A stretch of 51,369 nucleotides of DNA from Candidatus Methanoperedens sp. (GTDB taxonomy: Archaea; Halobacteriota; Methanosarcinia; Methanosarcinales; Methanoperedenaceae), in the NCBI GenBank assembly GCA_027460525.1, contig JAPZAS010000027.1:1-51369 (forward strand). Direction: 5' to 3'. This document shows positions 8,861 through 17,033 of the stretch, piece by piece; positions within the stretch are counted from its first letter, which is position 1, and each line of letters opens with the position of its first letter. The notes beneath the pieces are model-generated. The model made no database searches. It worked only from the letters and a program-made list of their open reading frames with translations, and was not told the DNA's origin. The translations under genes were made by a program, and so were the position numbers.

Positions 8861-10771
8861 ATGGGTGTGAGAGAATTCAGAAAACTCGTTACTGTGGATG
8901 AAGCAAAGGGCATAATCCAAAGCCTTGATATCCATCCTCGTATAATTGAGGTTGAGCTTGAGAACTCTCTGGGATGCGCTCTTGCCGAGGATGCCGTTTC
9001 TGAGGTGGATGTACCTCCTTTTAACAGGGCTTCGATGGACGGCTATGCGGTTTGTGCCTCTGATACCTATGAGGCGAGAGAGGATAGACCTGTACGTCTT
9101 GGGCTTGCGGGCTCAATCCCGGCCGGGATAAATCCTGATTTTCGCATAAGGAAAGGAGAATCTGCTGAAATTGCAACAGGTGCTGTAATGCCGGAAGGTG
9201 CTGACTCTGTGGTTATGGTGGAGTACACAAGTGTTGACACAGAGCTGCATGTCAGGCGCCCTGTTTCCATCAATGAAAATGTAATGCCCGCAGGCTCGGA
9301 CATAATGGTCGGGGAGAGGGTTTTGAAAAAGGAAACACTTCTTGGCGCAAGGGAAATCGGGGTGCTGGCAGCAATCGGCAAAAAAAAGATTGGTGTTTAT
9401 GGATTGAATGCTGGAATAATCTCCACGGGCAACGAGCTTGTGGAGCCGGGCTGTGAACTCCAGGCGGGAAAAATCTACGATATTAATTCTTTTTCTCTTT
9501 TTTCGGCAGTAAAGGAGTGCGGAGGAAATCCTGTTCGTTACGGCATAGTAGGGGATAATGATAATGAGATAAAGAGCACCTTGCATGAAGCTGCGCAAGA
9601 CTGCGATATTATCCTTACTTCAGGAAGCACATCGGCAGGTTGGGGCGATATCATGTACAGGATAATAGAGGAGAATGGCACGCTTCTTGCTCATGGAATA
9701 GATATTAAACCAGGAAAGCCTGTTATAATTGGAATGCTATTCGGAAAGCCTTTTTTCGGTCTTCCGGGATATCCAACCTCCTCACTTATCATTTTCAATG
9801 AATTTGTAGCCCCGCTTATCAGGAAAATGACGGGTAAAAAAGAGGAGCGCATACAGGTAAAAGCAACATTGTCTGCGAGGATACGCCCTGAAGGACGAAC
9901 CCAGCTTCTTCCCGTTGGCATTGTGAGGGGCTTTGCTTACCCGATTGAGAAAGGTTCTGGCGCGATTACCACACTTTCAGAAGCAGACGGTTTCATGGAG
10001 ATTCCTGCAAACGTGGAGATGCTAAAATCAGGCGAAACTGTAAACGTTACGTTATTTGGAAAACCTGAAGCTGTGGATTTATTATTCGTGGGCAGCCATT
10101 GTCTGGGGCTTGATACGCTTGCCGATTTGACAGGATTGAAAATCCGTGTGATCAATGCAGGCTCTTCCGGGGGCTTGAGTGCAGTAAGAAATGGAATCGC
10201 TGATATCGCCGGGGTACATCTCCTGGACGAATCCGGGGTGTATAACATTCCATATCTTGAAAGGTTTGGAATAAATAACGCCGTCATCGTCAAAGGATAC
10301 AGGAGAGAACAGGGCTTGATTGTAAGAAAGGACAGCAAGATAACAAAATTTGAAGATATAATCAATGCAAGGATTATCAACAGGAATACAGGTTCAGGGA
10401 CAAGGGTAATTACAGACCGCAAGTTCAGGGAGGTTGCGAATAAGCGCGGCATATCATTTGAAGAACTTACAAACAGCATAAATGGCTATTATACCGAGGC
10501 AAAAACCCACAGCGCTGTAGCTGCCGCGGTTAAACTTGGAAAAGCGGATGTTGGAGTTGGAATCCGTCCTGTAGCCGAGCTGAATGGATTGAAGTTTATT
10601 AAAATTGCAGATGAAGAATATGATTTTGTCATACCTGTGAGACTTCTGGACAGCAGGGGGATAAGGGTCTTCCTTGAGGTGCTCCGCGGAAAGAAATTCA
10701 GGGAAAAACTGCCTCCAGGAATTAAGGTGTATGAGAGAACAGGGGAAATCTTGTATTCTCCGGCAGCGTAA
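8861..10771 (+). CDS. moeA: Molybdopterin molybdenumtransferase fused to a substrate-binding (LysR/PBP-like) domain
   Basis: This protein of ~636 residues has two parts. Residues 1-400 are MoeA, which inserts molybdate or tungstate into molybdopterin: FNRASMDGYAV, GAVMPEGADSVVMVEYT, ISTGNELV, SGSTSAGWGD and GLPGYPTSSL are family motifs. Residues ~405-630 form a periplasmic-binding-like domain (GSHCLGLDTLADL, AGSSGGLSAVRNGIADIAG, NRNTGSGTRVI), proposed in this family to sense oxyanion or cofactor. The ATG at 8861 is taken; a GTG two codons earlier is possible. Mo/W enzymes such as formylmethanofuran dehydrogenase would need it. Confidence 0.93.
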   Translation: MGVREFRKLVTVDEAKGIIQSLDIHPRIIEVELENSLGCALAEDAVSEVDVPPFNRASMDGYAVCASDTYEAREDRPVRLGLAGSIPAGINPDFRIRKGESAEIATGAVMPEGADSVVMVEYTSVDTELHVRRPVSINENVMPAGSDIMVGERVLKKETLLGAREIGVLAAIGKKKIGVYGLNAGIISTGNELVEPGCELQAGKIYDINSFSLFSAVKECGGNPVRYGIVGDNDNEIKSTLHEAAQDCDIILTSGSTSAGWGDIMYRIIEENGTLLAHGIDIKPGKPVIIGMLFGKPFFGLPGYPTSSLIIFNEFVAPLIRKMTGKKEERIQVKATLSARIRPEGRTQLLPVGIVRGFAYPIEKGSGAITTLSEADGFMEIPANVEMLKSGETVNVTLFGKPEAVDLLFVGSHCLGLDTLADLTGLKIRVINAGSSGGLSAVRNGIADIAGVHLLDESGVYNIPYLERFGINNAVIVKGYRREQGLIVRKDSKITKFEDIINARIINRNTGSGTRVITDRKFREVANKRGISFEELTNSINGYYTEAKTHSAVAAAVKLGKADVGVGIRPVAELNGLKFIKIADEEYDFVIPVRLLDSRGIRVFLEVLRGKKFREKLPPGIKVYERTGEILYSPAA

Positions 10772-10810
10772 ACATTATTAGTCTTCATGTTAAAAAGGAA
10801 GAAGAATTTA

Positions 10811-11794
10811 ATGGCAACCAAGAGATTTTTTATTTATTTCCTCATGATGTTGATAGCCGCTTATCCGGTATCTGCGGCAGAAGTATCCCTCAACAGGTGG
10901 GTGTTGAACGTAACGCTGCACGATGACGGAAAAGTTGAAGAGGTAATACAGGCTGAAATTGAGAATTCCGGTTCTCTTCCTCTTGATGGTTTTTCGTTTG
11001 TGGTTCCTGCATCCGGTGTCACAATTATATATGATTTTGACCATACCTCAAGTTTTACAGGGCAGGTGGTGGAACAGCAATCGGTTCCGGGTGGAACGAA
11101 GATAATAGTCAATTTCAACAGCTCGGTTGAAGCGGGAAAGAAATGGGATGGGCGCATTGGTTTTACAGCGGAGAACTGGGCTGCAAGTGTGGGTTCGAAT
11201 TATTCTATTGAAATCCCTGTTGAAGCACCGCAAGCAATTGTTGCAGGGAAAAATATCGATATCTCAGTTCCTGGTGAAGCAGAAATAAGAAGCCAGGTAT
11301 TCCTTCCAGCAGCGGTTGAAGTCACGTCTGTAACTCCAAAACCGTTTAAAATCCTGTTCCAATTCGATCACATGGTTCCAACGTGGTCGCCTGAAACCCT
11401 GCATGCCGGAGATGTAATACAAATTAAAAGCTCATTCTCAAGCGTATTGAATAAAATAGTAAAGACCGATGAAAAATGGAGGGCGTTGAAAGCGCAGATT
11501 AATACAGCAAAGGCACAGGGGATTAATGTTTCGGAAGCGGAAACCCATCTCAATAATGCCGAGGATTACAATACCAACCAGGCGCTTCAATCATTCTGGA
11601 AAAACGAAGACAAGGTTGCCCTGGAATATGTTGGATATGCAAATGATGAACTGAATCAAACAGAAAATAGCCTTTCAACACCCAAAGGAACAGAAAGCCC
11701 ACAAGAAACAGCCGGTGGCAAAAAAACCCCGGGGTTTGGAGTGGCTGGATTGATTCTTGTATTGCTGATTTATTTAGTAGTTAAAAAGAAATGA
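10811..11794 (+). CDS. Secreted protein with PGF-CTERM-like C-terminal anchor
   Basis: This protein of ~327 residues begins with a signal peptide (RFFIYFLMMLIAAYPVSAA). A beta-rich extracellular part of ~200 residues and a helical stretch (KWRALKAQINTAKAQGINVSEAETHL) follow. It ends in a Thr/Pro-rich linker, PGFG, a hydrophobic helix and KKK. This tripartite tail resembles PGF-CTERM signals, which archaeosortase cleaves to lipid-anchor proteins. The ATG at 10811 has AGGAAG upstream; an ATG at 10787 lacks a ribosome site. It lies 39 nt after moeA and may be cotranscribed, though a functional link is not evident. Confidence 0.85.
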   Translation: MATKRFFIYFLMMLIAAYPVSAAEVSLNRWVLNVTLHDDGKVEEVIQAEIENSGSLPLDGFSFVVPASGVTIIYDFDHTSSFTGQVVEQQSVPGGTKIIVNFNSSVEAGKKWDGRIGFTAENWAASVGSNYSIEIPVEAPQAIVAGKNIDISVPGEAEIRSQVFLPAAVEVTSVTPKPFKILFQFDHMVPTWSPETLHAGDVIQIKSSFSSVLNKIVKTDEKWRALKAQINTAKAQGINVSEAETHLNNAEDYNTNQALQSFWKNEDKVALEYVGYANDELNQTENSLSTPKGTESPQETAGGKKTPGFGVAGLILVLLIYLVVKKK

Positions 11795-11888
11795 TACTAA
11801 ACTCTCAAACATCATTTAGTAATGCTTAAATAATATGATGATGATGCTGAAATAAAGGGGAAAATACATTTCATGAGGTGATATAAAT

Positions 11889-12095
11889 ATGGCTAAAATA
11901 ATGCATGCACAGACGGTTCTTACAGTAGATGATATCGAAGCCCTGAAACAAAAAACAGGAGAGAGCAGTACCAAGGATGCTATTTCAAAAGCAGTTACGC
12001 ATTACCTTGAGTGCGAGTACACAGAGGTAGAAGATATGTGGGCTAAGAAACTCGAGAAAATAGTTAAGCGTAAACAGAAAGAAGAAGAGCAATAA
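11889..12095 (+). CDS. Small conserved archaeal protein (DUF5371-like)
   Basis: This 68-residue acidic/basic protein (AQTVLTVDDIEALKQKTGESSTKDAISKAVTHYLECEY) resembles a small family found in Methanosarcinales and has a ribbon-helix-helix-like pattern: a short strand then two helices. The tail is highly charged (KKLEKIVKRKQKEEEQ). A strong ribosome site GAGGTGAT lies 7 nt upstream and a TATA-like CTTAAATAA ~60 bp upstream. It stops 3 nt before the convergent endA. A DNA-binding role is only inferred. Confidence 0.78.
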   Translation: MAKIMHAQTVLTVDDIEALKQKTGESSTKDAISKAVTHYLECEYTEVEDMWAKKLEKIVKRKQKEEEQ

Positions 12096-12098
12096 TTA

Positions 12099-13154
12099 TT
12101 ACAGCCTCATTCTTCCGATAACAATAAAATCAACCTGCGATTCGACCACGCCGTACATCATTTCCTTTCTCACGCTGTTGGCAAGCCGCACCGCGCGGGA
12201 AAGCTGCTGCAACGAGAATATATGGTTGTGCTCTATGGCATGAACAAGATAATCCGAATGTGATAATCCGGACAGGGTTTCAAAGTTCTTGTAGACCCTG
12301 AAATGTGTTCCGAATTTGAATCCTGTTTTGGGAACAAGTCCGCAGTTTCTCAATTCTTCATAGACTGCATATTTTATCATGAAATCGGATTCGATTTCGG
12401 ATGCAAGTCTTGAAAACTCAGAAAAATCCAGCCTCGCATTGTTTCTTTTTTCTATACCCAGAATACCGTTGTTAAGAAGATAACACGATTCAACAAGCGA
12501 TAGCTGAAGATGTCCTTCATCCATGGGTTTGCCGAAAAATCCGCTGTCTAAAAGGGTGGATGAGGCGTCAGAATCCCATACCACAACCCTGTCTTCAAGC
12601 AGGCTTGCTGTTGCCAGCAATTTATCCAATCTTAATTTGCATGAACCTGATAGTATTGTTCTTCTCGCCTCGTAGTAAGTAATGTCGCTTTCTTCATCCA
12701 CTATCGCGAGAACCAAACGCTTCTTTAGGTTATCCACTGTTTCAAGATGCTTTTCCAGATCTGAAAACAACAGTGGGATCCTCTCCGAAGTCACAAAAAT
12801 AAAAAATTCTGCAGGAGTCTTCCCCGGATGTCCGCCGCGAGGATAAACCCTGAAACCAGTTACACCGGGCTGGACATAATAGCCCCGTTCTCTTAAATCT
12901 TTATAAACAACATAAAGCAATTCAAAATTTTTCAATATGTTTGAAGCTCTCAGGAAAAATTGTTTAAAATCAAGCTCTTCTCCCTCAGACTCGACTGTTA
13001 TTTTTCCGAGATAGATAAGATAAGCACCCTCGGTGAGGGATACTTCAAGCTTATCGTCCCTGGGGCGTCCGTAAAAACTTGTGTTATATAATTCCTCGAC
13101 CGCTCTCTTTTCAATTATTACTGCATCTCCATCCAATTTTCCGTATAAGGTCAT
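12099..13154 (-). CDS. endA: tRNA-splicing endonuclease (two-repeat, alpha2 type)
   Basis: EndA cuts both strands of bulge-helix-bulge RNA, excising tRNA introns and releasing pre-rRNA. At 351 residues this is the fused form. The N-terminal repeat is degenerate (GVTGFRVYPRGGHPG near 97). The C-terminal repeat keeps the catalytic triad: Tyr288 in THFRVY, His299 in GLSHSDYLV and Lys330 in NSVRK. Two likely substrates occur in this window: the 16S processing stem (989-1023 with 2629-2663) and the tRNA-Tyr intron (24859-24969). It follows the DUF192 gene by 3 nt on the same strand. Confidence 0.95.
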   Translation of the reverse strand: MTLYGKLDGDAVIIEKRAVEELYNTSFYGRPRDDKLEVSLTEGAYLIYLGKITVESEGEELDFKQFFLRASNILKNFELLYVVYKDLRERGYYVQPGVTGFRVYPRGGHPGKTPAEFFIFVTSERIPLLFSDLEKHLETVDNLKKRLVLAIVDEESDITYYEARRTILSGSCKLRLDKLLATASLLEDRVVVWDSDASSTLLDSGFFGKPMDEGHLQLSLVESCYLLNNGILGIEKRNNARLDFSEFSRLASEIESDFMIKYAVYEELRNCGLVPKTGFKFGTHFRVYKNFETLSGLSHSDYLVHAIEHNHIFSLQQLSRAVRLANSVRKEMMYGVVESQVDFIVIGRMRL

Positions 13155-13157
13155 ATC

Positions 13158-13514
13158 CTAAGTCTCTTCGAATTCCATTTGCCCGCCAATGGAAAGATTG
13201 TATTTTTCGATTGTACCGGCTTTCATTTCAAGGACATACTTGATGTTCTTCATGGCTTTAAATCCAATCCAGGGAGCCAAACAGGCAAGTCCCGAGATCT
13301 TTTTTTTCTCATCTAAAAAAATAACGTTGATAGGAGAAAGCACAAAGAGCATGTGGACATTAATAGAGGATGGTTTTTTTAATATAAAAATCATCGAATA
13401 ATCAGGAGGAATACTTTTACGAAACATCAAACCCAGGGTCTGCTGGAGTTTTGTTTTCGCAAATTCTACGCTCTTCGCTATCTCTTTACCATTATATTTT
13501 AATACGGGAAGCAT
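13158..13514 (-). CDS. DUF192 family protein
   Basis: This 118-residue protein matches DUF192: TLGLMFRKSIPPDYSMIFILKK, then INVIFLDEKKKI and the C-terminal KYVLEMKAGTIEKYNL, a strand-rich barrel. The family's function is unknown; members are often exported, but this copy shows no signal peptide. The ATG at 13514 is chosen because a longer in-frame start at 13637 would run into the divergent aIF1 gene. It is the first gene of a pair with endA. Confidence 0.88.
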   Translation of the reverse strand: MLPVLKYNGKEIAKSVEFAKTKLQQTLGLMFRKSIPPDYSMIFILKKPSSINVHMLFVLSPINVIFLDEKKKISGLACLAPWIGFKAMKNIKYVLEMKAGTIEKYNLSIGGQMEFEET

Positions 13515-13570
13515 CAAGTAGCTATATAACACTCCTGTGTAATATAAGAATGGAGGTATTAACCCAATAA

Positions 13571-13879
13571 ATGAGTTCAGAAATGTGTACTGTTTGTGGT
13601 TTGCCGAAAGAGCTTTGCATATGCGAAGAAGTGGCAAAAGAACAGCAGAGAATTGTTGTAAAGATAGATACGAGAAAATATAAAAAAGAAGTGACAGTAA
13701 TAGAAGGTCTTAATCCTACAGAGATTGACTTGCAGGAGTTGGCGACCTATCTAAAGTCTAAATTCGCATGCGGTGGAACGATAAAGGACAATGTGATCGA
13801 ACTTCAGGGAAACCATAAAAGCCGTATGAAGGATGTTCTTATTAAGAAGGGTTTTTTACCTGAGCAAATTAAGGTATAA
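13571..13879 (+). CDS. Translation initiation factor aIF1 (SUI1 family)
   Basis: This 102-residue factor binds the small ribosomal subunit and guards start codon selection. It has the SUI1 core ([30 protein letters not shown], then [15 protein letters not shown]). The N-terminus carries four cysteines as CTVC and CIC, a small zinc-binding element common in archaeal homologues. It is read away from DUF192-endA. A hairpin followed by seven T lies 20-60 nt after the stop. Confidence 0.94.
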   Translation: MSSEMCTVCGLPKELCICEEVAKEQQRIVVKIDTRKYKKEVTVIEGLNPTEIDLQELATYLKSKFACGGTIKDNVIELQGNHKSRMKDVLIKKGFLPEQIKV

Positions 13880-13900
13880 GTCCCAGGGGATAATGTTGCC

Positions 13901-13943
13901 GGCATAAATTGCATGGATAACTTATGCTGCCGTATATTTTTTT
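13901..13943 (+). terminator. Terminator after aIF1
   Basis: GCATAA (13902-13907) pairs with TTATGC (13922-13927), extended by a wobble and a C-G pair. The sequence TATATTTTTTTAATT follows, a hairpin plus T-run on the plus strand just after the aIF1 stop. Confidence 0.55.
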
Positions 13944-13961
13944 AATTCCAGAAAATAGGAT

Positions 13962-13983
13962 CAGGAAGTGAAGTCACTTCCTG
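13962..13983 (-). terminator. Perfect 10-bp hairpin after mtd
   Basis: CAGGAAGTGA and TCACTTCCTG form a 10-bp stem with a 2-nt centre, 12 nt past the mtd stop. On the mtd strand it is followed by ATCCTATTTTCTGG, a weak T-tract. It is probably a 3' end or mRNA-stabilising hairpin. Confidence 0.55.
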
Positions 13984-13994
13984 CTGTATTTATA

Positions 13995-14822
13995 TTACTG
14001 CGGTTTTTCAAGCAGTTTTGTCTTGGTTAACAGTCTTCCGTCCTTTGCGTGCGGTTTCCGAAGTACCGAATCATTTGCCTTTTCCATCTCACGTGCCTCG
14101 TCCGCAAGCTTTGCCGCAGCGCGCATTGCCTCATGTCCCGCGGCTGCTGTGGTCGCAATCTGGTCAACCTCTTTCAATACAAAGCATGCCGGGAAATCAA
14201 TTTCCGCAACCTTGGTGGCTATGTGTAATGCTGCCAACGCCTTGGCTTTCGCATATGGATTTCCGAAACCCGCGATTTCCACGCATTTCTCAGGTTTTGC
14301 AAGAACTTTTGGCAAAGACAATGGCTTTGTGCCTGCAGCCACCTGGTCTATTACCTTATCTATCTCTGTCTGGACAAGCCTGATGGCACCGCATACGGAC
14401 AATACCTTTAATGCATCGCTATTGAAAGACGCCATCTCAACACAGTCAAGGAATTCTCTTTTTGCCCCGATTAAGGGGTCAACTGGCAAAATTATATAGC
14501 CAAAGCCTGCCTGTTCCAGTTTCTCCCTGTCCTCTTTCTTGGTTGGACCGTCCGAGACAACTATTGTGGGAGTGTCTTTATAGATATCGCGCGCTGCCGT
14601 TGGGCCCGGGGCGCTTGAATTGGGGCTTATCATGACCGCAAAATCGGGCTTCCAGTCCAAAAAGTATTTCGTATCCGAAGCCTCGTCCTTTCCCATCTTT
14701 GCCCCTGTTCCGAATACCCTGACCGCAATTCCCTCTCTCGCCGCAATCTCGTCAAGCAATAAATCTATTACCTGTGAGGTGCCGAGATTTCCAAGTTTTA
14801 TAAATCCGACTTTAACGACCAT
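13995..14822 (-). CDS. mtd: F420-dependent methylene-tetrahydromethanopterin dehydrogenase
   Basis: Mtd reversibly oxidises methylene-H4MPT to methenyl-H4MPT with F420, a central step of methanogenesis and reverse methanogenesis. The 275-residue protein shows the family's N-terminus (VVKVGFIKLGNLGTSQVIDLLLDE), VFGTGAKMG, MISPNSSAPGP, VVSDGPTKK and EIAGFGNPYAKAKALAALHIATKV. The ATG at 14822 matches family starts and has TGTGATC just upstream; a GTG three codons earlier is possible. It works with the Mtr complex (29064-33965) on the same pterin pathway. Confidence 0.97.
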   Translation of the reverse strand: MVVKVGFIKLGNLGTSQVIDLLLDEIAAREGIAVRVFGTGAKMGKDEASDTKYFLDWKPDFAVMISPNSSAPGPTAARDIYKDTPTIVVSDGPTKKEDREKLEQAGFGYIILPVDPLIGAKREFLDCVEMASFNSDALKVLSVCGAIRLVQTEIDKVIDQVAAGTKPLSLPKVLAKPEKCVEIAGFGNPYAKAKALAALHIATKVAEIDFPACFVLKEVDQIATTAAAGHEAMRAAAKLADEAREMEKANDSVLRKPHAKDGRLLTKTKLLEKPQ

Positions 14823-14936
14823 ATTGATCACAGGATGAGATTTGCTTGGTTTATTTATAAGGTTTTTGAAATTGTTCTGCTATTCTGGAAGATATATAAA
14901 AATTAATAAACCCAGCCGTGATTAAGTAAGCAAACA

Positions 14937-14963
14937 ACGAACTCATACGAACTGGTACGAACT
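14937..14963 (+). repeat. Three ACGAACT repeats with exact 10-bp period before a methyltransferase gene
   Basis: ACGAACT starts at 14937, 14947 and 14957, one helical turn apart, ending 5 nt before the ATG at 14969. The predicted start from a TATA at 14891-14901 would be near 14923, so the repeats probably lie in the mRNA leader. They occupy the place of a ribosome binding site. Confidence 0.6.
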
Positions 14964-14968
14964 CTGAT

Positions 14969-15502
14969 ATGATAAAACCAAACTCAATCCTGGAAATCAG
15001 TTGCGGTGGGCACTCAAAGCTGTACGAGACCAGAGGTAAGGAGTGGGAGATGTTCGTGGGCATTGACATCAACATGAATTTATGCAAACAGGCAAAGAAA
15101 CAGGGGCTTGTGGTGGTATGCTGCGATGCCTTCAACCTTCCATTCAAGCCAAAATCCTTTCAGGACGCGTATATCCAGTGCTTCACAGCGCTTCTTGAAA
15201 AAGACGCTTTCAGCGAGGCTTTCCAGAAAAGCCAGTACGATGATTTCTGCGAATTCATGGGTAAAGAAATAGATTATGCGTGGCAGGTGATAGACCCCTT
15301 CTACGAGCTATTGCTGGAATGCAAGCAGGTGAGCGAGCATATAATATGCCTTCCCTCATGCAATCTTGAGATGAATAAGTATCTTGTGAATGCTGTCAAG
15401 AATTTGCCCAGTGTTACCATCGATGTGGATTTTTCCGAGAAGTGGGGCAAGAAAAAAGCATGCGTGATGTATCTGGAGATTGACTGCACCATCCACGTCT
15501 AA
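14969..15502 (+). CDS. SAM-dependent methyltransferase-like protein
   Basis: This 177-residue protein has a compact class I methyltransferase start: ILEISCGGHSKLYE (SAM loop, about 7-20), FVGIDINMNLCKQAKKQG (acidic residue of strand 2) and VCCDAFNLPFKPKSFQDAYIQC. The C-terminal half is shorter than usual and rich in Cys. No substrate motif is evident. It has a clear TATA (GATATATAAAAA, 14891) but no Shine-Dalgarno; three 10-bp-phased ACGAACT repeats fill the leader. Confidence 0.75.
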   Translation: MIKPNSILEISCGGHSKLYETRGKEWEMFVGIDINMNLCKQAKKQGLVVVCCDAFNLPFKPKSFQDAYIQCFTALLEKDAFSEAFQKSQYDDFCEFMGKEIDYAWQVIDPFYELLLECKQVSEHIICLPSCNLEMNKYLVNAVKNLPSVTIDVDFSEKWGKKKACVMYLEIDCTIHV

Positions 15503-15533
15503 TTACAAACATTTTTAGCAATTAAAAATAATC

Positions 15534-15983
15534 ATGTTGCCTATGGTCAGAGTGCTTGCAACAGGTACGTTTGATATCCTCCATCCAGGCCACCTCAGGT
15601 ATCTTTCAGAAGCAAAGGCTCTGGGCGATGAACTCTATGTAATCGTGGCTCGCGACTCGATGGTGAAGCACAAGCCAAAGCCCATTGTGCCCGAAGGGCA
15701 GAGGCTTGCGATGGTTGCAGCGCTCCGTATCGTGGACAGGGCAGTGCTGGGAAGTGAAACAGATATGTTCGAGCCTCTTCGGGAGATAAAACCTGATATC
15801 ATCGCCCTTGGTAAAAACCAGTTTTTCAATGAAAAAGAGCTGGAAGCCCGGTTAAAAACACACGGCATAAATGCAAAGGTTGTAAGAATAAAGACGTTCG
15901 AGGAGTGCGAACTCTGCAGCAGCGGGGCGATTATTAAGAGAATACTCATGAGGAACAGGCTGCATGACAACAAAACAATTTAA
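15534..15983 (+). CDS. ribL: Archaeal FAD synthase (RibL)
   Basis: RibL transfers AMP (or CMP) to FMN, giving FAD, using a nucleotidyltransferase fold. This 149-residue protein has TGTFDILHPGHLRYL with HPGH at 17-20, ARDSMVKHKPKPIVPE, and late Cys residues in ECELCSSGAIIKRIL, matching archaeal FAD synthases including the paired cysteines. An ATG three codons later (15543) is also possible. It follows the methyltransferase by 31 nt on the same strand. Confidence 0.9.
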   Translation: MLPMVRVLATGTFDILHPGHLRYLSEAKALGDELYVIVARDSMVKHKPKPIVPEGQRLAMVAALRIVDRAVLGSETDMFEPLREIKPDIIALGKNQFFNEKELEARLKTHGINAKVVRIKTFEECELCSSGAIIKRILMRNRLHDNKTI

Positions 15984-16098
15984 GCGATAATCCATTTCGT
16001 CTCGCAAGTTTTTTATAGTTTTGGACTGTTGTAAAATGGTGGTGGGCTTTCTCAGGGTTATCGAGAGTTCATCATAAGTGGAGGAGAAGTGGTAAAAA

Positions 16099-17004
16099 AT
16101 GATAACTAACCATGAAGGGCATGTCCGCATAATCACGATTGGAATAACGATGCTGGGAATCTTTTTATTGGCAGGTGACGTAAGTGCAGCAACTCCTGTC
16201 AGCTCATGCGGAGTTATTTATTCGCCAGGTGAATATGTGCTCACCCGTAGCATAATTAACAGCACTGCGATTTATTGCATTAACATCATCTCAAGTAACG
16301 TAATCTTCGACGGCGCAGGATACACGATAGATGGCACAGCTACATCAGGCACCAAAGGCGTGTATGTTTACAACTCATCAAAGTCGCTTACAAATGTGAC
16401 GGTAAAAAATCTGAAAGTGACAGATTGGTATTATGGTATCTATTATGTAAACATACAAACCGGAAGCATAATCAATAATACCGCAAGCTCGAATGTCTAT
16501 GGAATCCTTCTCTCTCAATCCAGTTATAGCATCTTAAACAACAACACTGCAAGCCTGAACAACATTGGAATCATGCTTTATCAATCCAACTACAATACCT
16601 TAACCAGCAGTACTGCAATTTCAAACGATTATGGGATTGACCTGTCATCCTCCAGCTATAATATGCTTATTAGCAACAATGCCTCTAATAACCGCAACTA
16701 TGGCGTTTTCCTGTTCTCTTTTGGGTTCACTGGCAATTATAACATCATCTACAACAATTACTTCAACAACATCAACAACTCCCGTATATTAAGTATTCCG
16801 AATTCATGGAATACTACAAAGAAAGCAGGTACAAACATCGTCGGAGGCCATCATATTGGCGGAAACTTCTGGGGTAATCCGAACGGCACAGGCTTCAGCC
16901 AGACCTGCACAGATAGAAATGGAGATGGGATATGCGATTCGCCTTATACGCTTTTTAGCAACAATATCGACTATCTTCCGCTTGCATATAAATCAAAATA
17001 CTAA
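16099..17004 (+). CDS. Secreted right-handed beta-helix protein (NosD/CASH-like)
   Basis: This 301-residue protein has an N-terminal hydrophobic segment acting as signal (IITIGITMLGIFLLAGDVSAA). About 200 residues of parallel beta-helix repeats follow, with NIIS, ILLSQSSYSILNNNTAS, IMLYQSNYNTLTSSTA and IDLSSSSYNMLISNNAS recurring every ~23 residues. The C-terminus carries DRNGDGICDSPY, a calcium-loop-like sequence, then NNIDYLPLAYK. Such NosD/CASH domains occur in archaeal surface proteins. A GGAGG lies 13 nt before the ATG and a TATA near 16006. Function is unknown; likely extracellular. Confidence 0.85.
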   Translation: MITNHEGHVRIITIGITMLGIFLLAGDVSAATPVSSCGVIYSPGEYVLTRSIINSTAIYCINIISSNVIFDGAGYTIDGTATSGTKGVYVYNSSKSLTNVTVKNLKVTDWYYGIYYVNIQTGSIINNTASSNVYGILLSQSSYSILNNNTASLNNIGIMLYQSNYNTLTSSTAISNDYGIDLSSSSYNMLISNNASNNRNYGVFLFSFGFTGNYNIIYNNYFNNINNSRILSIPNSWNTTKKAGTNIVGGHHIGGNFWGNPNGTGFSQTCTDRNGDGICDSPYTLFSNNIDYLPLAYKSKY

Positions 17005-17033
17005 AGTAGTAATGCAAATGGAACAGTATTTAA

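Noticed and set aside
13515-13637. N-terminal extension of the DUF192 protein
   Set aside because: It would overlap the divergent aIF1 gene and exceeds the usual family length; the ATG at 13514 fits better.
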